Of a DNA stretch of 44,766 bases, positions 1-7,289 are shown in pieces. Within the stretch, counting starts at the first letter, position 1. Every line of letters starts with the position of its first letter. The position numbers were made by a program, and so were the translations under genes. Below the pieces are notes generated by a model, which worked only from the letters and a program-made list of their open reading frames with translations, made no database searches and was not told the origin of the DNA. Origin of the DNA: Hymenobacter elongatus (GTDB lineage: Bacteria > Bacteroidota > Bacteroidia > Cytophagales > Hymenobacteraceae); contig NZ_SRLD01000042.1 of NCBI RefSeq assembly GCF_004745955.1, forward strand, positions 1 through 44,766. Reading direction: 5' to 3'.

Positions 1-259
1 TAATATCCATGCCCTTGGCGTCGAGGCGCAACGAGTCGGTGGCGTAGGCATAGGGCTTGAGCGTGAGCCAGGCTTTGCCGTAGAGGTAGCGCTTGGCGTA
101 GTCGAAGCGCACGTCCAGCTTGGTGTGTACCAGCGCGTTGACTTTAGTGGCCGAAGCCCGATAGAGTTGCGGGACGGCGGGGGTGGGAGTAGGGGAGGGC
201 TGTTGGGCAACCGCTGCTGTACTCAGTAGACAAACTACCGCGGTGACAATTTTTCTCAT
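1..259 (-). CDS. M1-family aminopeptidase, N-terminal part (runs off the window)
   Basis: The reverse strand reads from an ATG at 259 without a stop to the window edge (86 codons). The first 20 residues are a Sec signal peptide (MRKIVTAVVCLLSTAAVAQQ), then a Pro/Thr linker, then a segment with VHTKLDVRFDY and LYGKAWLTLKPYAY. This is how Bacteroidota M1 zinc aminopeptidases begin: the N-terminal beta domain carries the phrase 'LDVxFDxxxxxxxGxAxLTLKP'. The zinc motif HExxH would lie outside the window, so the family call rests on the N-terminal domain only. The product would be exported to the periplasm or outer membrane and trim peptides. No Shine-Dalgarno sequence precedes the start. Confidence 0.72.
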   Translation of the reverse strand, partial: MRKIVTAVVCLLSTAAVAQQPSPTPTPAVPQLYRASATKVNALVHTKLDVRFDYAKRYLYGKAWLTLKPYAYATDSLRLDAKGMDI

Positions 260-740
260 GAGAAGAAGGAAGTTGGAAGGGTGAAAGGAAAAGGGACAAC
301 GGGTTTGGCTGCTGTGGACAAGGGGTGCATGCTCCATGCCTGGGCCTACAGCCTGAAGGAATTATGACTCTGACTCTGACCAGACTTGTGCACTCCGTGG
401 GCAGGGCCGCTAGCCGTAGCTGCCGCCGGCCCGCAATGCAACGGGTTTGGACGAAGCGTCTTCCTTGGAATGAGGCAATTATATGACAAGGTACTTTGCA
501 AAGCAAGGTACTTTATATATATATTTAAATGCTGCGATTAGGTTCAGTTGTAATATTCTGAATGTCAAATATTTTCTTGTTCTGGATAACCCGCTCTTGA
601 TGCCAGGATATGCCGGGCCAAAATATTGTCTTTGGTTTACCAGTCATTTTTCCTATGCGTTTGGGGTAGACCCGTCGGGCAGTGCAGCAGCTCCAAAACT
701 GTTGCGCTCCTTGCTGCTCCACAACGACCTTTTCTCGCCG
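260..740. other. Intergenic region, no convincing gene
   Basis: About 480 bp between the divergent aminopeptidase and topoisomerase genes. Both flanks are GC-rich like the rest of the window, but 480-660 is clearly AT-rich. Short open frames here have no recognisable protein character. The only structure I see is the direct repeat at 487-513 listed separately. Confidence 0.6.
487..513. repeat. Direct repeat CAAGGTACTTT x2, possible operator
   Basis: The 11-mer CAAGGTACTTT occurs at 487-497 and again at 503-513, separated by GCAAAG... so that the copies are 16 bp apart. The inner part TACTTTGCAAAG is itself partly palindromic. Similar TACTTTGCAAAGTA boxes stand in front of regulator operons in Bacteroidota as I remember them, but no such gene follows here, so it may be an orphan site. 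The function is inferred. Confidence 0.4.
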
Positions 741-748
741 TACCTTTG
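741..748 (+). promoter_or_regulatory. Candidate -7 promoter box TACCTTTG for topB
   Basis: TACCTTTG matches the Bacteroidota -7 consensus TAnnTTTG exactly. Transcription would start near 754, giving a leader of about 56 nt before the TTG start at 811. I do not see a good -33 TTG at the usual spacing, so the call rests on one box. Confidence 0.5.
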
Positions 749-810
749 TTGATTCCTGCGCCGGTTCTGGTCGGCAACAAGGGTATTTCTATCAGCGAGA
801 ATCTGCGATT

Positions 811-3336
811 TTGAAAGTTTGTATTGCCGAAAAGCCCAGCGTAGCCCGCGAAATTGCCCATGTACTGGGTGCCAGCCGCAAGATGGACGGCTATTTCGAG
901 GGCAACGGCTACCAGGTCACCTGGACGTTCGGGCACTTCTGCCAGCTGCGCGAGCCCGAAGACTACCGCCCCGAGTGGAAGCGCTGGAGCATCCATGACC
1001 TGCCTATGATGCCCGAGCAGTTCGGCATCAAGCTCATGCGCCGCGACGACGGCGTGGTGCGGCAGTTCAACGTCATTAAAAATCTGCTGGCGGGTGCCGA
1101 GGAAGTGATAAACTGCGGCGACGCCGGGCAGGAGGGCGAAGTCATTCAGCGCTGGGTGCTGATGGAAGCCAAGTACCGCAAGCCCTTCAAGCGCCTCTGG
1201 ATTTCGTCGCTCACTGAGGAAGCTATCCGTCAGGGCTTCGCCAACCTGCGCGAGGGCTCCGAGTTCGACAACCTCTACCAGGCCGGCAAGAGCCGCGCCG
1301 CCGGCGACTGGCTTTTGGGCCTCAACGCCACTCGCCTGTTCACGCTCAAGTACGCCGCCGGCCAGAAGCAGGTGCTCAGCATCGGGCGGGTGCAAACGCC
1401 CACGCTGGCGTTGCTGGTCGACCGCTACCACGAAATCCAGAACTTCCGGCCCGAGCCGTACTGGGTGCTGCGGACGGAATACCGGGGCACGATGTTCAGC
1501 CATATTGCCCCGCTGAAAAAGGGCAAGGACGACGATGAGCCCGACGAGAAGGCCCGCCTGAAAGCCCGCGGCTACTTCGTGAGCCAGGAAGAGGCCGACG
1601 CGGCCATGGCCGCCGTGACGGGTGCGCCGCTAACCGTGACGGGCGTCGAAATCAAAAAGGCGCTGGAGTCGCCGCCTTCGTTGTTTGACCTGACCTCGCT
1701 GCAGGTGCAGTGCAACAACCAGCTGGGCCTCTCGGCCGAGGAGACGCTCAAGACCGTGCAGGCTTTGTACGAGAAGAAAGTGGTGAGCTACCCGCGGGTC
1801 GATACCACCTTTCTGCCCGACGACCAATACCCCAAAATTGCCGGCATCATGAAGGGTCTGGGTGCCTACAGCGGCCTCACGCAGCCGCTACTGGCGGCCA
1901 AGATTAAGAAGAGCCCCAAGGTTTTCAACAATAACAAGGTCACCGACCACCACGCCATTATTCCGACCGGAGCCAGCGCCGGCGGCCTGGGCGGCACCGA
2001 GAGCAGCGTCTACGACATCATCGTGCGTCGCTTCCTGGCCGCGTTTTACCCGGATTGCGAAGTCTCGAACACCACTGTCACGGCCGAGGCGGCCGGGCAT
2101 CCGTTCCGCGTCCGGGGCCGCCAGATTCTCAGCCCCGGCTGGCGTATCGTCTACGGTGACCCGGCGGCTCAGCAGGCGCCCAGCACCGCCAAGCCCGGCG
2201 AAGGCGACGACGACGTGGTGAGCACCGTGCTGCCTTCGTTCGAGAAGGGCGAAAGCGGCCCCCACAAGCCCCGCCTCGACCAGAAAGTAACCCAGCCCCC
2301 GCGCGACTACACTGAGGCCATGCTACTGCGCGGCATGGAAACCGCCGGCCGCAATATCGACGACGAGGAAATGCGGCAGGCCATGAAGGAAAACGGCATC
2401 GGGCGGCCCAGTACTCGCGCCGCCATCATCGAAACGCTGTTTAAGCGCGGCTACATCCGGCGCGAAAAAAAGCGCATCCTGCCCACGCCCACCGGCGTGG
2501 AATTGATTGGCCTGATCCGCAACCCCACCCTGAAGTCGGCCGAGCTGACGGGGCAGTGGGAGCGGAAGCTGCGCCAGATCGAGGCCGGAAATCTGGACTC
2601 GGCGCTGTTTCTGGATGAGTTAAAAGCACTGGTGCGCGAGATGGTGCAGGAAGTGAAGCAGGACGGTTCGCGCCGTTCCATCACTGTGCTGGGGGCCGAA
2701 ATTTCGGGTGCCACACCTGCCGCCACGCTGCCGGCCAAACCGGTTGCCGCTACGCCTGCGGTGCCCGGTAGCCTGGGCGCGTGCCCGGCCTGCAAAGCCG
2801 GCCATATTCTGAAGGGCAAAACGGCCTTCGGCTGCTCGCGCTGGCGCGAAGGCTGCGCGTTCCGGCTGCCCGTGCAGTTTGAAGGCAAGAACCTCACCGA
2901 CAAGCAAGTGGCCGCGCTGCTGGCCAAAGGCCGCACGCCGGTTATCAAGGGCTACTTCGACGATGCCGGCGCCAAGTTCGACGCGGCCGTGCGCCTCACG
3001 CCCCAGCACGCGCTGGAGCTGGCGCGGGCCGCCGAAAGCAAGCCCACTACCCCCGCCGACCCCGGCCAGATTCCGTGCCCGGTGTGCAAGCTGGGCACCA
3101 TGCTCAAGGGCAAAGCGGCCTGGGGCTGCTCCCGCTTCCGCGAAGACTGCCAGTTTCGGGCGCCGTTTGAGTGGGGCGGCAAAACCTTGACGGATAGCCA
3201 GATGAACCAGTTGCTGCGCAAGGGCAAGACCGGCGTCATCCGCGGGTTCCTGTCGGCGCGCACGGGGGATAGGTACGAAGCGGCGTTGCAGGTAAGCGCC
3301 GAAGGCCGGATTGAGCCGGTGTTTGAGAAGGGGTAA
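811..3336 (+). CDS. topB: Type IA DNA topoisomerase III
   Basis: 841 residues from a TTG start. The enzyme relaxes or decatenates DNA by cutting one strand through a tyrosyl phosphodiester. Residues 1-150 form the TOPRIM domain with EKPS (7-10) and the metal-binding DAGQEGE (104-110). IGRVQTPT (191-198) is typical of topoisomerase III. The catalytic tyrosine is about residue 327 in VVSYPRVDT. The C-terminus adds two copies of a four-Cys motif (CPACK...CSRWREGC near 657 and CPVCK...CSRFREDC near 756), which bind single-stranded DNA or zinc in this family. An open frame continues upstream to 682, but the promoter box at 741 lies inside that stretch and KVCIAEKPS is the normal N-terminus, so TTG 811 is the likely start. 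The stop overlaps the next ATG by one base. Confidence 0.92.
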   Translation: MKVCIAEKPSVAREIAHVLGASRKMDGYFEGNGYQVTWTFGHFCQLREPEDYRPEWKRWSIHDLPMMPEQFGIKLMRRDDGVVRQFNVIKNLLAGAEEVINCGDAGQEGEVIQRWVLMEAKYRKPFKRLWISSLTEEAIRQGFANLREGSEFDNLYQAGKSRAAGDWLLGLNATRLFTLKYAAGQKQVLSIGRVQTPTLALLVDRYHEIQNFRPEPYWVLRTEYRGTMFSHIAPLKKGKDDDEPDEKARLKARGYFVSQEEADAAMAAVTGAPLTVTGVEIKKALESPPSLFDLTSLQVQCNNQLGLSAEETLKTVQALYEKKVVSYPRVDTTFLPDDQYPKIAGIMKGLGAYSGLTQPLLAAKIKKSPKVFNNNKVTDHHAIIPTGASAGGLGGTESSVYDIIVRRFLAAFYPDCEVSNTTVTAEAAGHPFRVRGRQILSPGWRIVYGDPAAQQAPSTAKPGEGDDDVVSTVLPSFEKGESGPHKPRLDQKVTQPPRDYTEAMLLRGMETAGRNIDDEEMRQAMKENGIGRPSTRAAIIETLFKRGYIRREKKRILPTPTGVELIGLIRNPTLKSAELTGQWERKLRQIEAGNLDSALFLDELKALVREMVQEVKQDGSRRSITVLGAEISGATPAATLPAKPVAATPAVPGSLGACPACKAGHILKGKTAFGCSRWREGCAFRLPVQFEGKNLTDKQVAALLAKGRTPVIKGYFDDAGAKFDAAVRLTPQHALELARAAESKPTTPADPGQIPCPVCKLGTMLKGKAAWGCSRFREDCQFRAPFEWGGKTLTDSQMNQLLRKGKTGVIRGFLSARTGDRYEAALQVSAEGRIEPVFEKG

Positions 3337-4280
3337 TGGCTACGCAGAAGAGAGTATTCCTAATCATCATAGCTGTGGTGCTGATGCAGCTTGGTGGGTT
3401 CGCACAAAGTAATTCCAGCCAAATAGATGCGGCCAAAACGGACGCGCAGGTACAGAATCTTGTGCGTTCAGTAGATAAATATTATGCGAATTTCACCGTT
3501 AAGTCATCCTTACGCTTTGAGGACAAACGAGTAGAAAAGCAGTATCGCAAAGCAGGGGTAAAAGCCTGGGAAAAAGCTGACTTCGACGGTAACGGCCACA
3601 CCGATCTGCTCATTACTGGCACGCACTACGACCAGGAAAGCAAAGTAATCTGCCTGTTGAATATGGGCGAAAGCCTCGTATTGGAGCCGTTTGACCGGCA
3701 GTTCTATCAGGCCTGCCCCATAGCCCGCATCAGCTATGATGGCAAGCAGCCACTGGTGAGCTATACTGACTTCGAAAAGCCATTTCTCAGCATTGACAGC
3801 TTACAAGGTAAAAAGGTATTTTCGTTGATTTATAAGTATGGTGGCTTTATTGAATACAACAAGAACAGCGTTCAGGTACCGGCATTGGATAGCATGATGT
3901 ACGAGTCCTCCTTTGCTTACCACGAAGTAATGGAATCGAAGCTGACAATGGATGCTGCTGGAAAAGCATCTTACAATTCCTGTGAATGGCCGGTGCTGGA
4001 TGAGGCAAAAAAGCAATGTGAGAAGTTAACGGGGACTATTGGTGCCCAAAGCTTCAGTGATATAGTCGGTTTGATCTACTATATCGACCCGGTACACTTG
4101 AAGCCTAAGTATCGCGTCAATGTCAATCATGTGCCGTATGCAACACTAAGATTTAGCTACGCGGGAAATAGAAAGGTAGAGATTAGTGATAGGGGTGAAA
4201 CGGGCACCTTCGGGTTGATGCGCCTGTATGCGCTACTTGGCCAACTCCGCAAAACCCAGCAGTGGCAATCTGCGCACTAA
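3336..4280 (+). CDS. Secreted hypothetical protein with an FG-GAP-like motif
   Basis: 314 residues. The ATG shares its A with the TAA stop of topB (TAATG), so the gene is probably translated by coupling. Residues 1-25 are a signal peptide ending LGGFAQS. The body contains KADFDGNGHTDLLITG near 85-100, the calcium-loop-like pattern of FG-GAP/VCBS repeats, but only one copy. I do not recognise the family. Base composition is clearly less GC-rich than topB or the trehalase gene, and codon choice differs, which suggests a later arrival despite the tight junction. The role is unknown; a periplasmic or surface location is inferred. Confidence 0.75.
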   Translation: MATQKRVFLIIIAVVLMQLGGFAQSNSSQIDAAKTDAQVQNLVRSVDKYYANFTVKSSLRFEDKRVEKQYRKAGVKAWEKADFDGNGHTDLLITGTHYDQESKVICLLNMGESLVLEPFDRQFYQACPIARISYDGKQPLVSYTDFEKPFLSIDSLQGKKVFSLIYKYGGFIEYNKNSVQVPALDSMMYESSFAYHEVMESKLTMDAAGKASYNSCEWPVLDEAKKQCEKLTGTIGAQSFSDIVGLIYYIDPVHLKPKYRVNVNHVPYATLRFSYAGNRKVEISDRGETGTFGLMRLYALLGQLRKTQQWQSAH

Positions 4281-4304
4281 TTATACCAACTCAGAAACGC
4301 ACTA

Positions 4305-4619
4305 ATGTCCAAACTCCCCTTAACTTCCCAGCCGAAGAGCCATACGCCGCCGCCCGCTTGGTCGCTGTTCAAAGCCCGGCTGCTCGGCTACCTCGTCGGG
4401 CTGCTGCCGATAGTGGGAATGCTACTACTGTTTCGCTAGGCGGTGCCGCAGGGTGTGGCGTTGGGGCTTACCGCGGGCGGGCTGTACTTTTCAATGCTGG
4501 TGCCGCAGAAGGCCCAGAAACAGTTTTCCTACGACTTCCGCGACCGGGGCGAGTGGCTGGCGCTGGGCGTGTACGCAGCGCTGGTCGTGCTGCTGGTAGT
4601 AGGTGTTCAATACTGGTAA
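4305..4619 (+). pseudogene. Small membrane protein gene interrupted by an in-frame TAG
   Basis: From ATG 4305 the frame reads 44 codons to a TAG at 4437-4439, then continues in the same frame for 59 codons to TAA at 4617. Before the stop there is a hydrophobic segment (GYLVGLLPIVGMLLLF); after it come two more (VALGLTAGGLYFSMLV and WLALGVYAALVVLLVVGVQYW) around an amphipathic loop. The two halves together make a coherent protein of about 103 residues with three membrane segments, so the TAG looks like a point mutation (for example from CAG or TGG). Other genes here use TAG as a true stop, which argues against recoding. Function unknown. Confidence 0.6.
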
Positions 4620-4629
4620 AGCCTAAACC

Positions 4630-5136
4630 ATGACGCCGCAAACCGGGAAGATACTGATGCTGCTGGCCCTGGGGCTGCTGGCTTTCGGCGCCTTCGTCTG
4701 GCTGGGCGGCGGCTGTCGGCCACGGTCGTCGCCAAGCTGGGCCTGCCCGCCGACCCCGACTGGCTGCTGGTGGCCCGCAGCAGCCCCAGCCTTCACCTAG
4801 CCAACAGCATGACCCGGGGGCACACCAAACTGCCAGGGCGAGGGCATCAAGCAGGGCGACGTGCACCTGCTGGCCTACCCGCTGAACGTCGTCACGGCCC
4901 CGGCCAAAATCAAAAAAGACCTGGCCTACTACGAAACCCGCGTGCCCAACGAAGTCCTGCCCGCCATGCTTATGGGTTTTGGCGGGCTCGGTATCACGCC
5001 CACGGGCATTGTCCAGCGCAAAAGTACCCTGCCCACTGGTTGGCAGTCGGTGAAGCTCTCCGGCGTGGGCGTGCAGCGCAAAACCTATACCGTGGGCCGC
5101 TGGCGGCCCGGTTCTTTCCTCTTGTCCCTCTCGTAT
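4630..5136 (+). pseudogene. Frameshifted membrane-anchored protein gene, fused in frame to the trehalase ORF
   Basis: ATG 4630 begins an N-terminal membrane anchor (ILMLLALGLLAFGAFVWLGG). Around 4712 the sensible reading moves to another frame (LSATVVAKLGLPADPDWLL...), and around 4812-4816, at the run CCGGGGGC, it moves back (GEGIKQGDVHLLAYPLN...). One missing base and one extra base restore a single frame. The last part then runs without a stop into the trehalase gene, so the original end is lost. I do not recognise the family. Both shifts lie in or next to G-rich runs, so sequencing error is possible, but with the TAG in the gene just upstream, decay of a two-gene unit is the simpler reading. 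Confidence 0.55.
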
Positions 5137-6708
5137 ATGCGTACTCTGTTTTTTGCCTTGCTGCTGGTTATGGCCGGTCCGGCTACAGCTCAGTCCTTAC
5201 CGGCGTCGCCCCGGCAGCTCTACCCCGGCCTGTTCGAAGCCGTGCAGGTGGCCCGGGTGTATCCCGACAACAAAACATTCGTGGATGCCCTACCCCGGAA
5301 AGCTCCTGCCGAGGTGATGCGCGCCTACAACGAGCAGAAAAACAAGCCCGGCTTCGACCTGAAGGCCTTCGTGGCGACGCACTTCATTACGCCGGCCCCG
5401 GCCGGCGGGCAGTACCGCAGCCGGGTTGAGGCCGGGCTGCGCCACCATCTGGACACGCTCTGGACCGTATTGCAGCGCAACCCCGACACCGTGAACCGGG
5501 CGTCGTCGCTGCTGCCGCTGCCGCACCCCTACATCGTGCCCGGCGGGCGGTTTCGGGAAGTGTATTACTGGGATTCGTACTTCACCATGCTGGGGCTGCA
5601 GGAGAGTAAGCGCACGCCCGTGATTCGTAACATGGTCGACAATTTTGCTTATCTCCTCGACCAGTACGGCTTCATTCCCAATGGCAACCGCAGCTACTAC
5701 CTCACCCGCTCCCAGCCGCCGTTTTTTGCCCTGATGGTGACGCTCCTGGCCACGGAAGAAGCCGGCGACAAAACGGTGCTGCGCTACCAGCCCCAGCTCC
5801 TCAAGGAATACGCCCACTGGATGGCTGGTGCCGAGGGCCTGAAGGCCGGCACGGCCACTCTGCGGGCGGTGCGCCTGCCCCAGGGCGAGCTGCTGAACCG
5901 CTACTGGGACACCAGCGACCAGCCCCGGGAGGAATCCTACGCCGAAGACGTGGCCGCCGCCAAGCTCAGCAAGCAGCCGCCCGCGCAGTTCTACCGCAAC
6001 GTGCGCGCCGCCGCCGCGTCCGGCTGGGATTTTAGCACTCGTTGGTTCGGGCCTTCTGAGCAGCTAAGCACGATTCAAACCACCGATTTGGTGCCCGTCG
6101 ATTTGAACTGCCTGCTGTACTACCTCGAAACGACGATTGCCAAATCCTACCAAAGCCAGGGTAACGCCCGGCAGGCCGCTGCTTTTCTGGGCAAGGCGCA
6201 ACGGCGGCAAAAGGCCATTATGACCTACTGCTGGGATGCCAAGGCCGGGTGGTTTCTGGACTATAATTTCCGGCAGCGGCAACGTTCGGTCGTGAAAAGC
6301 CTTGCCGGTGTCTACCCATTGTCGTTCGGCATTGCCAGCCAGGCGCAGGCCGCGCTGGTCGCCAAAGGCCTGGAGCGCGACTTTAGCAAGCCCGGCGGCC
6401 TGGTAACCACCCTCAGCCGCAGCCAGCAGCAGTGGGACGCGCCCAATGCCTGGGCACCGCTGCAATGGATGGCCATCGACGGCCTGCGGCGCTACCGCCA
6501 CGAGGAGTTGGCCCGCACCGTGGCCACCCGCTGGATAACTTTGAACAGCACCGTATTTCAGCAAACGGGCAAGCTGATGGAAAAATACAATGTGGTAGAT
6601 AGCAACCTCACCGCCGGCGGGGGCGAATACCTCCTGCAGGACGGCTTTGGCTGGACCAACGGGGTGCTGCTCAAGCTACTCAATCAATACCAGCCGCAAA
6701 CGAAATAG
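5137..6708 (+). CDS. treA: Periplasmic alpha,alpha-trehalase (GH37)
   Basis: 523 residues from ATG 5137. It hydrolyses trehalose to two glucose units. Residues 1-19 are a signal peptide (MRTLFFALLLVMAGPATAQ), so the enzyme acts in the periplasm. Both GH37 signatures are present: PGGRFREVYYWDSYF near 134-148 and QQWDAPNAWAPLQW near 430-443. SGWDFSTRW near 294-302 holds the acid Asp and GGGEYLLQDGFGWTNG near 493-508 the base Glu, by comparison with E. coli TreA. The frame is open upstream to before 4861, but that stretch is the tail of a decayed gene; the signal peptide fixes the start. No transport or regulator gene for trehalose is adjacent. Confidence 0.93.
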   Translation: MRTLFFALLLVMAGPATAQSLPASPRQLYPGLFEAVQVARVYPDNKTFVDALPRKAPAEVMRAYNEQKNKPGFDLKAFVATHFITPAPAGGQYRSRVEAGLRHHLDTLWTVLQRNPDTVNRASSLLPLPHPYIVPGGRFREVYYWDSYFTMLGLQESKRTPVIRNMVDNFAYLLDQYGFIPNGNRSYYLTRSQPPFFALMVTLLATEEAGDKTVLRYQPQLLKEYAHWMAGAEGLKAGTATLRAVRLPQGELLNRYWDTSDQPREESYAEDVAAAKLSKQPPAQFYRNVRAAAASGWDFSTRWFGPSEQLSTIQTTDLVPVDLNCLLYYLETTIAKSYQSQGNARQAAAFLGKAQRRQKAIMTYCWDAKAGWFLDYNFRQRQRSVVKSLAGVYPLSFGIASQAQAALVAKGLERDFSKPGGLVTTLSRSQQQWDAPNAWAPLQWMAIDGLRRYRHEELARTVATRWITLNSTVFQQTGKLMEKYNVVDSNLTAGGGEYLLQDGFGWTNGVLLKLLNQYQPQTK

Positions 6709-6808
6709 TGGTGGTATAGGGGCGTTAGCGCTGTGTGCAAGTACCTTGCGCAGGCTGATCTTCAGCTGATACTTGCCTGGGCTTATGACAGGTAGCAAGT
6801 TTTGATGA

Positions 6809-6874
6809 TGAAGCTGTGTAGGAAGTCTGTCGACCGTCATGCTTCGACAAGCGGACACCAGATCAAGCATGACG
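6809..6874. repeat. Partial copy of the dispersed palindrome with a shared 19-bp flank
   Basis: The 19-mer TGAAGCTGTGTAGGAAGTC (6809-6827) occurs as an exact reverse complement at 16232-16250, beside another palindrome copy. It is followed by a short hairpin with arms CGTCATGCTT (6835-6844) and AAGCATGACG (6865-6874). The loop carries GCGGACACCAGATC, also found in the long copy at 16110. This is a fragment of the repeat family seen across the window. Confidence 0.65.
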
Positions 6875-6896
6875 TTCTATTGGATTTTAGTGATTA

Positions 6897-7064
6897 GACT
6901 CGTTCCTGAATAAAGCGACACGAAAAAGAACGTCATGCTGAGCAAAGTCGAAGCATCTCTACCGCAGTGGTAAGTAGCATTGCGGTAGAGATGCTTCGAC
7001 AAGCGGACGCCAGATGAGCATGACAGCCGAATTTTAGCATCGGTTCCTAATTCAGGAACAAGTC
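6897..7064. mobile_element. MITE-like element of 168 bp with 14-bp terminal inverted repeats
   Basis: The left end GACTCGTTCCTGAA (6897-6910) and the right end TTCAGGAACAAGTC (7051-7064) are inverted repeats with one mismatch. Inside is a full palindrome copy with 20-bp perfect arms (6947-6966 and 6981-7000, GTCGAAGCATCTCTACCGCA) flanked by CGTCATGCT and AGCATGAC. It codes for nothing. Its end sequence is close to that of the element at 21629-21792. I cannot see a target duplication that I trust. Confidence 0.55.
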
Positions 7065-7289
7065 TATTTCCTAAACAGCTTCAATGACTGCTTGGTCGAA
7101 CAGGAAGAGGCTCGGAGAATGCGTCTGCCAATCAAACTACGGAACGAGCCTCACCTAGCAGAAGCCAAACTCGGCCGGCTGAACAGGGGCGGTGCTCACG
7201 TCGTGACCCGCCGCCATTATCGGTACTATCAGCTCGACGTCTTCGCTCAGACCAGATGCGAAACTATCGGCCGGAGTGCGGCGGTGGGG

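Larger units (their letters stand above)
6709..7289. other. Intergenic region filled with palindromic repeats
   Basis: About 580 bp between the ends of the convergent trehalase and Lgt-like genes. It holds a partial palindrome (6809-6874) and a 168-bp element with terminal inverted repeats (6897-7064), listed separately. The short open frame from 7092 is antisense to the end of the next gene and is not real. No separate terminator with a clear T tract is seen. Confidence 0.6.

Noticed and set aside
483..752. 89-codon plus-strand ORF before topB
   Set aside because: It lies in an AT-rich spacer, has no recognisable protein character and overlaps the topB promoter box.
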